Shown here piece by piece: positions 1 to 8,313 of a DNA stretch of 10,502 nucleotides. How positions within the stretch are numbered: position 1 is the first letter of the stretch; each line of letters opens with the position of its first letter. A model generated the notes under the pieces. The model was given only the letters and a program-made list of their open reading frames with translations, was not told the origin of the DNA and did no database searches. Source of the stretch: Pseudomonadota bacterium (GTDB lineage: Bacteria; Pseudomonadota; Gammaproteobacteria; Legionellales; Legionellaceae); NCBI GenBank assembly GCA_021807845.1, contig JAKBCM010000035.1, positions 1-10,502 of the forward strand. The letters run 5' to 3'. Position numbers and translations under genes: made by a program.

Positions 1-4
1 GCTG

Positions 5-3000
5 TTAGATGAATTGAGCATTCGTTTTTTCTTCATCTTTCCAATACCCTACAGCTACCCCTTGTCCACCGATATAAATTTCTCCCACAACCCCAATGGG
101 ACAATGCGCTTGGTTGATATTGAGGACATAGACTTGTTGATTAGGCATGGCATGCCCATATGGAATGAGTACTTCAAAACCCTCTAACTCATACCAAATA
201 GACCATATACCCCCTTCAGTCGCACCCCCAAGCCCTATGAGAGTCCAGTGATTGTATTTTTTCTTGATTTGATGGACCAAGGATTTTTCAATGCGATCTC
301 CACTCAAGAGCACAGCTCTCAACGGTAAAAAAGCGTCAGAACCCTGGTTAGCGTCATGCAATAACTGCATAAGCTGAGGCACACTATTCCACAAAGTGAT
401 GTGATGATTTTTGAGCAAATCCAACCAGTAATCAGGATGCGGCCCTTTTTCTTGTTCTGGAAATACAATAGCACCCCCGGCTGCAAGGATGCCAAAAATA
501 TCATAAACAGATAGATCAAAACTTAAATCTGCAAGGGCGAGTATCCTGTCTGAAGCAGTCACTTTCAGGCGTTGATTCACGGCTAAAATTGTATTGACTG
601 CCGCAGCATGCGTCACGGTGACCCCCTTAGGTGTCCCTGTACTTCCTGAAGTAAAAATCACATAAGCAACCATTTGGTTGTGAATAGGTGGTAAAGTACC
701 CTCCAGCGATAGGGCCTCTGTGATCAGCTCCTGAACGTTTAAAAGAGAGTACGCATCCATCAAAGACGTGTTTTTAAAAGACTCATATTGTACAGGGGAT
801 GTCACTACGACATTGACTTCACTTTTTTGTAAAACTGCATGCATTCGTTCGACAGGAGATTCGACGTGTAGGGGCAAATAAGCACACCCTGCCTTCATGA
901 TCCCTAAGGTGATCACCACTTGATTCACCCCTTTTTCACACAACACCGCAATCAATTCTTGTGGTCCATAATGTTGCCATAGATGGTTTGCTAAACGCTC
1001 ACTTGCCTGTGCAATATATCGATATGTATAAGTTTCATCGCGATAGATAACGGCAACCAAATCTGGCATTTTTAACGTTTGATCATCAAAAAGACTCGCC
1101 AATGTTGCCTTTGTTACGGGCTGTACGGCCGTGTTTGCAGCGATTATTTTCTCATGAGACACTTTTGGCAAAAGCACATCTGACAAATCAGAGTCCCAAG
1201 AATGATGCGCAAGATAGTGAATGAGCGAACAATAGTGTTGATGGAGGGTTTCAATCAAATCTGGAGCAAACAATTGTTCCAAATAGTCCCATATGATCAA
1301 TAATCCTTCTTTATGGTCATGTAACTGATTGTCTAGATGAATTTGGGGCGTTTGAGTGATGGAATATTCTGTACGTTGATACCCATTAAATTTGATAGCC
1401 CTATGATCAGTCCCTAACATGCTAGACAACACGATAGGTGCTAATGCCCTGGTACTTTCCAATTTGTAAATTTTACGTGCCAAACGTTGTACATCAATCC
1501 CGTCAAAAATATTGTGCTCTAAATCATCCCATAATTGTTGATGGGTTTGTAACACTTTATCAGCAAAAGGATGCTTGTCCCCAATATAATTGAATAACTC
1601 TAAGACAGTAAAATCACCAACCAGCGCATTGACATCTTGATGCAAGGGTAGTCGATTAAATAAGGTAAGATTGATGCAAACTCTATCTTGATGACTCCAG
1701 CGCAATAACACCATGCCATAGAGGGTCAGGAAGACACTGGTCAAACCCACACCATGTGCCATTGCTTTTTCCTTGAGTAACCCCCACGATTCTTTATCTA
1801 TGAAGGTTTCTAAACGCGCAAACTTAGGTTGTTTGATTAAGTAAGGCTTGGTCTCTGCTGGTAAGGTAATGGCAAAATGATACTCTGGTAATTTTTTTTC
1901 CCAATAGCGCCTTGCTTCATCCATGAAAGGGCTTTGTCGTATGCGCTGATACATGTCGATATAATCTGAAAAATGAATATTTAACAGCGCTAACTGTGCC
2001 TGTGCATCGTTATATAGGGCCGCCCATTCATTCATAAAGATCACATAACTACGTCCATCCATCAATAAAAGATCCATGCTAAAATGCACCCGAAACGAAT
2101 GGGCAAATTCACTGATCTCTATATCAAACAATGGGTATTGATTAGGCTCATAGATTTTGTGAGACAAACGATTACGAATGGCTAATAGCTCATCTTCATG
2201 TTGGCAACGATGGATTTCAAATTGATAATCTGCTACATCCTCCAAAACCCACTGCTCTTGGTCACTAAAAATGGTTCTGAGTGCACGGTGGCGTTGTAAA
2301 AGTCGATTAAATGCTCTTTCCAGCTTGGGAATATCCAAGGTCTCAAATAGAAATTCCTGGTAACAGTGGGCTGACGTATTTCCTAATTCAAAATGCGTAT
2401 TGCGTCCATATAAATAGGCCTGTTGGACATTGTTTAAAGCAAATGCTTGCTGTGGTACTCCACCCACTTGAGGGATGGGTTGATTATTTTTTGCAGGGTT
2501 AGAATGGATTAAATAATCTTGGTATTTAAATGTGCCATAGGTTTCCTGGACAAAGTGGATTAATTTTTCAATTGTTTTCACAGTAAACAATGTTTTTACC
2601 GCAATTTGGCAATTTAATTCTCGATTGATTCGCCCTAACAAATGAATGGCAAGAATAGAATGTCCACCCAGTCTGAAAAAATCATCCCGAATACCTACTT
2701 TTTCGACGCCTAATACTTCTTGCCATATCAGACACAGCGCTTTTTCTAAAGGCGTCTTAGGCTCAACATAAGCATGCTCTATCGTATGAATTTTAGGCGC
2801 AGGTAATGCATTTTTATCTAATTTACCGTTGCTCGTTAATGGGAAAGAGTCTAGGGTAATCCAAATTTCCGGAATCATGTAATCAGGTAGCCGTGCCTCT
2901 AAATACGTTTTCAACTCAGCACTCTTTGCATGTCCCACATAGTAAGCCAAGAGTCGTTCTGATTTAAAAATAACCACAACCTGATTGACGCCTGGTGCTT

Positions 3001-5590
3001 TCAAAAGCGTTGTCTCAATTTCACCACATTCTATGCGAAATCCACGAATTTTCACTTGAGAATCGTTGCGTCCAATGAACTCTATGTTTCCATCAAAACG
3101 CCAGCGTCCAACATCCCCTGTTTTATATAAACGACCGGGACCATAAGGATTTGCAACGAATGAGGATCTTGTGAGCTCTGGTTGATTGAGATAACCTCGC
3201 GCTATTCCTACACCACCCAAATATAACTCTCCCATCATCCCTATAGGGCGTGGTTGTAAGTGATGGTCTAAAACATACACTTGCATATTGTCGATGGGGC
3301 GTCCGATACAAACTTCCGTGCCCTCACGAAGACAAGCAAAAGCCGTCACATCGATAGATGCTTCCGTAGGACCGTACAAATTATGAACTTCTACTGTCTC
3401 GCTGGCACAGCTGTATAAATCATTCACCAGTGTTTTCGGCAACACCTCCCCACTACAAAAAATAGTGCTGATGCTTTCCGGCAGACGAGCACCACGATGC
3501 TTCCAGGCTTCAAGCACTGCAGCCAACATACTTGGCACCATGTGCAGCACCGTCACTTGATGTTGGTGAATCACTTGATATAAATAATCAGGATCTTTAT
3601 GCCCATCGGGTATAGCAATGACAATTTTTGCTCCAACTTGATGCGCCCATAATAATTCCCATACGGACACATCAAAGATATACGGCGTTTTATGGAGCAC
3701 AACATCCTTTGAGCTCAAAGGATAGCGTGATTGCATCCAATGAAGTCGATTGACAATCCCTGTATGAGTAAGCATAACGCCTTTAGGCACGCCAGTGGTC
3801 CCTGAGGTATACATCACATAAGCCAAATCCAAAGCATCATTGATGATGGGCAAAGGTGTCTTGTCCAAATGGGGAAAGGGAATATCTTCGAAAACAACGA
3901 CGGGGACTGAAAACTGATGAAATGTCAAAGCACATGACTCTTGAACTAAGATAACCACAGGTAGAGCATCATTGATCTGAAGACGTAATCGCTCCATCGG
4001 TAAATCAGGATCCAAAGGCACATAAGCTGCCCCAGCTTTCAATATCCCTAAAATGCCAATCAACATTTCAAAAGAACGCGTGACCGCCAAACCAATCAAA
4101 GCATCTCGGGTAATCCTAAAATGAGAAGAAAGGTAGTGGGCAAGTTGATTGGAGCGGATATCTAGGGTTTGATAGCTCAAAGATTGGTCTTGATAAATGG
4201 CGGCAATCATATTTGGAGTGCGCATGGCTTGTTCCATAAACAAAGCATGCAAGGTTTTATCAAAGGGATAAGGAGCCGTTGTATGATTCCAAGTATCAAG
4301 CAATTGGGTCCTAGTTTTCTGACTGATATAGACAACATCGCCAACAGTTCCCACATCTTCTCTTGTTAAAGACTGCAAAATTTCTGTGAATGATTCCCAA
4401 AGCTGTTGTATCCATTCATTCGAATATAACTGTGTATTAAATTCCACGCCCAATGAATGCGCTTTGTGATCATGATAAAAATGAAAGGTTAAATCGAACT
4501 TTGAAGTCTCGTTATGTAGGATTTTTTTACAAACTTTGTATTCTTTATCCGTCACGTGAGGCACAATGACCTGACTTGAAAACATGACTTGATATAAGGG
4601 GTGAAAGCTTGGATCCCTCTCTTTTTGTAGTCGGGATATCAATTCTATAGCAGGATAACTCCCATATTCTATGGTCTGGCTGACTTCATCGATTAAAGTA
4701 CGTAACAATTTAGCAACCGATTGTGCTGTATCAACATGCAATTCTATGGGTAAAACATTGGTAAAACAGCCAATGATTGCTTCATTCAAAAGTGTACGAT
4801 TCTGAAGCGCAACACCGATTGAGACCTGAGGTTCATCGTTGTATTTTGACAGCAAAATATAGCAACAGGTTAATACGATGAGCGTGGTTGAACATCGATA
4901 TTTTTTAGTTAATTCTTGAATCAGCTCAATCTGTTCTTGATCAAACGAAAAAACACGATAAGAACCCTGAAAGCCGCGCAAAGGTGGGCGATCACCTTGA
5001 ACAGGTAGGGTACAATATCGATGGTTGAACGTTTTAGCATCCCAGTAATGTGTTGTTGACTGATCCTGAGTATGCAAGGCACTTGCATAATAATCGAACT
5101 CTTGTTCTAAGATAGGAAATGTCTCTTTAGCCATTAATTGATCATAGATAATAAAATATGTTTTTATCATTAAATCAATAGAATACCCATCTGCAACAAG
5201 ATGATGGTGGCCAAAAAAAAGGACTGTTTTATGACCTTGCGTATGGACAGCAATGACTCTAAAATCGACCACTTTTTCATTTACTTTGAGCGTTTGCGAT
5301 GTAAATGCTTCGATGAGTATATCGAGCTCTGAAGGCAACACGGTATCGAATGAAACTTTTGATTGCCCCGTACAGACATGAGTCACCTGTTCATTTTCTT
5401 CGGAAAAATAACCACTTAATATCGGGAACTGCTGTATTAATAGTTGAAATGCCTTGACCAATCGCAGATGCTCAACGCATCCTTCGATTTCCACAATAAC
5501 TGGCACAGTATAAGCACGTGCTGCATCTTCATGATATTGTTGTTCAAGGTACATGCCTTGTTGATAGGGAGTAATCACACATTTTTTCAT
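5..5590 (-). CDS. Non-ribosomal peptide synthetase, C-A(Ser)-T-Cy-A(Cys), stops inside the last A domain
   Basis: Cytoplasmic assembly-line enzyme predicted to add serine and then a cyclised cysteine to a carrier-bound donor. Counting from the ATG at 5590 the order is: condensation domain (about 1-425, HHLVADG at 129-135), adenylation domain (about 432-932, YTSGTTGVPKG at 594-604), carrier domain (LGGHSI, Ser978), cyclization domain (about 1045-1465, DxxxxDxxS at 1173-1181) and a second adenylation domain from about 1495 (FTSGSTGTPKG at 1646-1656). The frame ends in TAA at positions 7-5, right after the A6 motif (GEIYIGGQGVAVGYW), so motifs A7-A10, a carrier and any release domain are missing. 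That looks like a broken or frameshifted gene, or a sequence error. The start lies 4 bp after the stop of the upstream A-T NRPS. GTG at 5593 is an equally close in-frame start, with an AGGA 9 bases ahead of it. The TTG at 5614 would overlap the upstream gene and adds nothing to the C domain. The NRPS identity is certain; the C-terminal integrity is not. Confidence 0.95.
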   Translation of the reverse strand: MKKCVITPYQQGMYLEQQYHEDAARAYTVPVIVEIEGCVEHLRLVKAFQLLIQQFPILSGYFSEENEQVTHVCTGQSKVSFDTVLPSELDILIEAFTSQTLKVNEKVVDFRVIAVHTQGHKTVLFFGHHHLVADGYSIDLMIKTYFIIYDQLMAKETFPILEQEFDYYASALHTQDQSTTHYWDAKTFNHRYCTLPVQGDRPPLRGFQGSYRVFSFDQEQIELIQELTKKYRCSTTLIVLTCCYILLSKYNDEPQVSIGVALQNRTLLNEAIIGCFTNVLPIELHVDTAQSVAKLLRTLIDEVSQTIEYGSYPAIELISRLQKERDPSFHPLYQVMFSSQVIVPHVTDKEYKVCKKILHNETSKFDLTFHFYHDHKAHSLGVEFNTQLYSNEWIQQLWESFTEILQSLTREDVGTVGDVVYISQKTRTQLLDTWNHTTAPYPFDKTLHALFMEQAMRTPNMIAAIYQDQSLSYQTLDIRSNQLAHYLSSHFRITRDALIGLAVTRSFEMLIGILGILKAGAAYVPLDPDLPMERLRLQINDALPVVILVQESCALTFHQFSVPVVVFEDIPFPHLDKTPLPIINDALDLAYVMYTSGTTGVPKGVMLTHTGIVNRLHWMQSRYPLSSKDVVLHKTPYIFDVSVWELLWAHQVGAKIVIAIPDGHKDPDYLYQVIHQHQVTVLHMVPSMLAAVLEAWKHRGARLPESISTIFCSGEVLPKTLVNDLYSCASETVEVHNLYGPTEASIDVTAFACLREGTEVCIGRPIDNMQVYVLDHHLQPRPIGMMGELYLGGVGIARGYLNQPELTRSSFVANPYGPGRLYKTGDVGRWRFDGNIEFIGRNDSQVKIRGFRIECGEIETTLLKAPGVNQVVVIFKSERLLAYYVGHAKSAELKTYLEARLPDYMIPEIWITLDSFPLTSNGKLDKNALPAPKIHTIEHAYVEPKTPLEKALCLIWQEVLGVEKVGIRDDFFRLGGHSILAIHLLGRINRELNCQIAVKTLFTVKTIEKLIHFVQETYGTFKYQDYLIHSNPAKNNQPIPQVGGVPQQAFALNNVQQAYLYGRNTHFELGNTSAHCYQEFLFETLDIPKLERAFNRLLQRHRALRTIFSDQEQWVLEDVADYQFEIHRCQHEDELLAIRNRLSHKIYEPNQYPLFDIEISEFAHSFRVHFSMDLLLMDGRSYVIFMNEWAALYNDAQAQLALLNIHFSDYIDMYQRIRQSPFMDEARRYWEKKLPEYHFAITLPAETKPYLIKQPKFARLETFIDKESWGLLKEKAMAHGVGLTSVFLTLYGMVLLRWSHQDRVCINLTLFNRLPLHQDVNALVGDFTVLELFNYIGDKHPFADKVLQTHQQLWDDLEHNIFDGIDVQRLARKIYKLESTRALAPIVLSSMLGTDHRAIKFNGYQRTEYSITQTPQIHLDNQLHDHKEGLLIIWDYLEQLFAPDLIETLHQHYCSLIHYLAHHSWDSDLSDVLLPKVSHEKIIAANTAVQPVTKATLASLFDDQTLKMPDLVAVIYRDETYTYRYIAQASERLANHLWQHYGPQELIAVLCEKGVNQVVITLGIMKAGCAYLPLHVESPVERMHAVLQKSEVNVVVTSPVQYESFKNTSLMDAYSLLNVQELITEALSLEGTLPPIHNQMVAYVIFTSGSTGTPKGVTVTHAAAVNTILAVNQRLKVTASDRILALADLSFDLSVYDIFGILAAGGAIVFPEQEKGPHPDYWLDLLKNHHITLWNSVPQLMQLLHDANQGSDAFLPLRAVLLSGDRIEKSLVHQIKKKYNHWTLIGLGGATEGGIWSIWYELEGFEVLIPYGHAMPNQQVYVLNINQAHCPIGVVGEIYIGGQGVAVGYWKDEEKTNAQFI
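8..2467 (-). other. NRPS heterocyclization module, Cy plus partial Cys adenylation domain
   Basis: The Cy domain opens with FALNNVQQAYLYGR, the N-terminal signature seen in yersiniabactin- and pyochelin-type cyclization domains. It carries DLLLMDGRS in place of the HHxxxDG of ordinary condensation domains. Cy domains form the peptide bond and then cyclodehydrate Cys, Ser or Thr to a thiazoline or oxazoline. The following A domain gives pocket residues Asp1692, Leu1693, Tyr1696, Asn1735, Leu1761, Ser1763, Leu1787, Ile1795 and Trp1796, that is DLYNLSLIW, which matches the cysteine code DLYNLSLIWK. The tenth residue, the A10 lysine, is lost because the frame stops after A6. The A5 motif reads GGATEGGIWS, typical of Cys domains in such modules. 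As written, this A domain lacks the mobile C-terminal subdomain that carries the catalytic lysine and cannot be fully active. Confidence 0.85.
2540..5590 (-). other. NRPS module C-A-T predicted to load L-serine
   Basis: This is the first module of the large NRPS. Aligning core motifs A4-A5 to the GrsA phenylalanine template by eye gives these pocket residues (numbered from the ATG at 5590): Asp640, Val641, Trp644, His683, Phe711, Ser713, Leu738, Ile746, Asp747 and Lys923. The resulting DVWHFSLIDK differs at one position from the well-known serine code DVWHLSLIDK. The condensation domain has both catalytic-motif histidines, and the carrier domain has its phosphopantetheine serine, so the module appears functional. 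There is no epimerization domain, so L-serine is expected to stay L unless it is altered elsewhere. The condensation domain has no carrier ahead of it in the same protein, so its donor must come from another polypeptide. The adjacent A-T protein is the obvious candidate. Confidence 0.85.
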
Positions 5591-5594
5591 CACA

Positions 5595-7391
5595 TCAACT
5601 AATCCTAGTGTCAATTAATACAGCAATATCAGCTAAATTTTCAGCACGATAAATCTCACTTGGACTAATGAAACAATTATATATTTTCTTAATTTCATGA
5701 ATGAGTGTGGTAATGATCAACGAATGCCCCCCGAGTGAAAAAAAATTATCCTCTAGGGTAACGAGATTTTGAGTTGGCAATAAGCGATGCATGAGTTGGA
5801 TGACAAAATGTTGAGTCTGGCTAAGCTTACTAAGGAGCAGAACTTTTCTCTCAGTGATGAGATGAAGTAGGGCTTCTTTGTTGACTTTTCCATTAAGGGT
5901 CAATGGAAATTGAGGGCTATACCAGAGCGTTGATGGAATCATATAATCAGGTAACCATACACTTAAGTAGTCAAGAATATCTTTATTGTCTAGAGGTGTT
6001 TTGGATTGGTAAAACCCTACCAATTGGCGTGTTTCTTCTTGTCCATAAACAAGCACGCACGCTTGTTGTACCAAAGGATACAAAAGAAGTCTTTGTTCAA
6101 CTTCTTCAAGTTCTACCCGAAATCCGCGTATTTTGACTTGCGAGTCATTACGACCCATATACTCCAACTCACCCTCAGCGAGTATCCTCACCAAATCACC
6201 AGTTTTATATAACCGACCTTGACCAAAAGGGTTCGGTATAAAGCGCTCTAACGTATGCTCAGGCTGGTTTAGATACCCTAGTGCCAATACTTCCCCACCT
6301 AAGTATAGTTCTCCAACCCCACCTGTAAGCACAGGTTTCAGATGCCCATCCAAAACATAAGTCTGACAATTTGAGTATGGCTTACCCATTCTCGCTATTG
6401 GACGAGTGGTTTGATCTTTTTGTTGTAAAAAAACGCCAACGGTTGCTTCGGTTGGACCGTATTCATCATATAACTCACCTACATGCTGACACAGTACATC
6501 CAGTTGATTGTTTGTTAATTTCTCTCCACCTACAAAACACCGTTTTACCCATGGTGCATCAGACTCTGAGAATACTTGCATCAGATAGGAAGGTGTAGAC
6601 TTAATAAAATCAATGTTTGTTTTCTGTAAATGTTTGATGTAGCTCTCTACATCTATTAACTCCCCTGAATACACCACTATTGTTTTACCACATAATAGAG
6701 GGAGCAAGGTGGTCGTTACTGACAAATCAAAAGCAATACTTGTGGAAAAATCAATGCGCTCGATATCCACTAAATATTTTTTAACATTTTGAAAATAATT
6801 ATAAACACTGCGATGCGAAATCATCACACCTTTAGGGGATCCTGTGGTGCCTGATGTATACATCACATAACAGGGTTGGTAAGGCGAACTATTCCTCAGT
6901 GCTTCTGGAATGTTCTGATGTTTTATTGAATCATCGGGTTCAGCCACAAAAGAGAGCAACTCCTTATCGACGAGAACCACATGAATATCCGCAGGGAGCC
7001 CTTGCTTGAAGGTCTCATAACTGGACGAATCCATCAAAATAATTTGACAACCAGAATCCTTCAAAACAAAACGAATACGCTCCATAGGGTATTTAGAATC
7101 GATGGGTACATAAGCCCCACCGATTTTAAGAATACTGAGGATTCCAATAAACATTTCAGCAGAACGTTCCATGCACAAAGCAATACGCATTCCCTCTATC
7201 ATGAGGCTTGGATAAGAATAGTAAAGCAATGATGCAAAACGTTCTGCTTGTGAGTTGAGCTCGTAGTATGTCAAGAAAGTGTCCTGACATACTACTGCAA
7301 CTGCGTTTGGATCACTGAGTCCTACTGCTGCTATGCTCTGATGAATCGTTTGATCAGCTAAAAAATTGCAATGATCTATATGAACAGACAT
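5595..7391 (-). CDS. Stand-alone NRPS loading protein, A(Asn)-T
   Basis: This 598-residue protein has an adenylation domain (about 20-510) and a carrier domain (about 525-592) and no condensation domain, as expected for an initiation module. Visible motifs are YTSGTTGSPKG (178-188), YGPTEA (311-316), GELYLGG (360-366), LYKTGDL (394-400), GRNDSQVKIRGFR (413-425), NGK with Lys502, and LGGHS with the phosphopantetheine serine at 557. Pocket residues Asp222, Leu223, Thr226, Lys264, Phe286, Gly288, Glu310, Val318, Gly319 and Lys502 spell DLTKFGEVGK. This is one change from the asparagine codes DLTKLGEVGK and DLTKIGEVGK, while aspartate codes carry His and Ile in place of Glu and Val. The start is fixed by a TGA two codons upstream in the same frame. 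The ribosome-binding site is weak (GTGAG a few bases ahead). The gene begins 16 bp after the barrel-protein gene and ends 4 bp before the large NRPS, so the three are probably one transcript. It likely hands Asn to the condensation domain of the large NRPS. Confidence 0.95.
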   Translation of the reverse strand: MSVHIDHCNFLADQTIHQSIAAVGLSDPNAVAVVCQDTFLTYYELNSQAERFASLLYYSYPSLMIEGMRIALCMERSAEMFIGILSILKIGGAYVPIDSKYPMERIRFVLKDSGCQIILMDSSSYETFKQGLPADIHVVLVDKELLSFVAEPDDSIKHQNIPEALRNSSPYQPCYVMYTSGTTGSPKGVMISHRSVYNYFQNVKKYLVDIERIDFSTSIAFDLSVTTTLLPLLCGKTIVVYSGELIDVESYIKHLQKTNIDFIKSTPSYLMQVFSESDAPWVKRCFVGGEKLTNNQLDVLCQHVGELYDEYGPTEATVGVFLQQKDQTTRPIARMGKPYSNCQTYVLDGHLKPVLTGGVGELYLGGEVLALGYLNQPEHTLERFIPNPFGQGRLYKTGDLVRILAEGELEYMGRNDSQVKIRGFRVELEEVEQRLLLYPLVQQACVLVYGQEETRQLVGFYQSKTPLDNKDILDYLSVWLPDYMIPSTLWYSPQFPLTLNGKVNKEALLHLITERKVLLLSKLSQTQHFVIQLMHRLLPTQNLVTLEDNFFSLGGHSLIITTLIHEIKKIYNCFISPSEIYRAENLADIAVLIDTRIS

Positions 7392-7407
7392 ATCTCACGA
7401 CAGTAGT

Positions 7408-8124
7408 TTAGGCAAAGCTATATCTCAGACCGAACCATATTGTGCTTTTTTCGAGGGGTTGACCCACGACAGACAATGCGTTGTGAAAAGCCGTTCCAGT
7501 AACTGACGTATTAGAGTTCAGGCTCAATGTATTTCCGAACGTGTAATTATAGGTAACCAAAGCACCAAGGTTCTCAGTGAAATTATAAACACCACCCACT
7601 CTGAGTTCTGGTGAAACAGTTGTGGTAGCAAATCTGAGATCATTGACACCAGTAATTGTACTACCCTCAAAGAGATGGCTAGAATCGTTCACTGTGTGAG
7701 TGTTAATAGCTTGGAGCATGGCACCAAAACCGCCAAAAATATCAATTTGCGAGAAGCGATAATCCAAGCCTACTAATAAGTCTGCGCCATAATTATAGTC
7801 GTTCGTGGTTGAACCAATCGTAGAATTACCAGCTTTAGCGCTATCAAAATAACCCCAGCCTACTTCTGCAAATGTACGCCATGTTTCATTTAATGGATGC
7901 ATAGCGCCGGCAGCAATTCGTCCACCCCATCCATCATAGGTTCTAGGAAGAGTAACGCCATTGACAATCAAGGAACCCACTGAAGTCCAAGTATATGCTG
8001 CTTCCCCTTCCACATAATATGTGTTTTGCGGAACAAACGTTTTCACAGGACCCATATCACCTGCATAACTCATTACTGAGCTTGCAAGTAAAGTTGTAAA
8101 TAATGCAGCTGATTTAATTTTCAT
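7408..8124 (-). CDS. Outer-membrane beta-barrel protein with signal peptide
   Basis: A 238-residue precursor. The N-terminus MKIKSAALFTTLLASSVMSYA is a classical Sec signal peptide with likely cleavage before GDMGPV. The mature part alternates polar and hydrophobic residues, is rich in Tyr, Gly, Asn and Thr, and includes strand-like segments such as YYVEGEAAYTWTSVG, RTFAEVGWGYFDSA, YNYGADLLVGLDYRF, ELRVGGVYNF and LGALVTYNYTFG. It closes with STIWFGLRYSFA, close to the aromatic beta-signal recognised by the Bam machinery. The size suits a small 8-stranded barrel, and the style is that of Legionella outer-membrane proteins. I chose the ATG at 8124 because the signal peptide starts there and AGGA lies 8 bases upstream. 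An open frame runs back to an ATG at 8259 but would bury the signal peptide. The gene precedes the NRPS pair with only 16 bp between, so co-transcription is likely. A role in passage or retention of the peptide product is possible but is inference only. No enzyme motif was seen. Confidence 0.85.
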   Translation of the reverse strand: MKIKSAALFTTLLASSVMSYAGDMGPVKTFVPQNTYYVEGEAAYTWTSVGSLIVNGVTLPRTYDGWGGRIAAGAMHPLNETWRTFAEVGWGYFDSAKAGNSTIGSTTNDYNYGADLLVGLDYRFSQIDIFGGFGAMLQAINTHTVNDSSHLFEGSTITGVNDLRFATTTVSPELRVGGVYNFTENLGALVTYNYTFGNTLSLNSNTSVTGTAFHNALSVVGQPLEKSTIWFGLRYSFA

Positions 8125-8313
8125 CCTTAATATCCTATTTAGACTGAAGATTAGTATATGTACAACTTTTAAGCCTGATGTTTGGTCAAAAGTAAACTCG
8201 CTTAAAACCTTCACAGGACAAATCAAGAAAATCCCTGATTTATAAGCTGCACATTCCACGGAGTATAATTAGTACTACATTTTAAAAATGATGACAAGAC
8301 CTTTTTTTCGTTT
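8125..8313 (-). promoter_or_regulatory. 189-bp spacer with possible promoter for the barrel-NRPS transcript
   Basis: This non-coding gap lies between the oxygenase stop and the barrel start. Two weak promoter candidates can be seen on the minus strand. One is TTGTCA (8297-8292), 17 bases from TACTAA (8274-8269). The other is a good -10 hexamer, TATACT (8158-8153), which would place the transcript start about 22 bases before the ATG, but its -35 region is poor. Between them lies an inverted repeat, AAATCA and TGATTT separated by 10 bases (8241-8220), which might be a protein-binding site or chance in AT-rich DNA. No GC-rich hairpin with a T-run was found after the oxygenase gene, so readthrough is equally possible. 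Confidence 0.3.
8133..8136 (-). promoter_or_regulatory. Ribosome-binding site of the beta-barrel gene
   Basis: AGGA followed by 8 bases and then the ATG at 8124. This is what selects the 8124 start over the upstream in-frame ATG at 8259. Confidence 0.6.

Noticed and set aside
5..7391. Siderophore assembly line of the yersiniabactin or pyochelin type, suggested by the Cy-Cys module
   Set aside because: There is no aryl-acid starter (salicylate or 2,3-dihydroxybenzoate) adenylation domain. The loading domain reads as Asn, and no iron-uptake receptor or isochorismate enzymes are in the window.
5595..7391. Colibactin-like N-acyl-Asn prodrug starter
   Set aside because: The Asn-loading protein has no starter condensation or epimerization domain and no ClbP-like peptidase is present, so only the amino acid is shared.
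2540..7391. Repeated sequence between the A domains of the two NRPS genes as a recent duplication
   Set aside because: Protein matches such as GRNDSQVKIRGFR and LYKTGD are family core motifs. The DNA between and around them differs clearly, so no recent duplication or repeat is supported.
8125..8259. In-frame N-terminal extension of the barrel protein to ATG 8259
   Set aside because: It would place 45 residues ahead of a clean Sec signal peptide, and its ATG lacks a properly spaced ribosome-binding site. The ATG at 8124 has AGGA at 8 bases.
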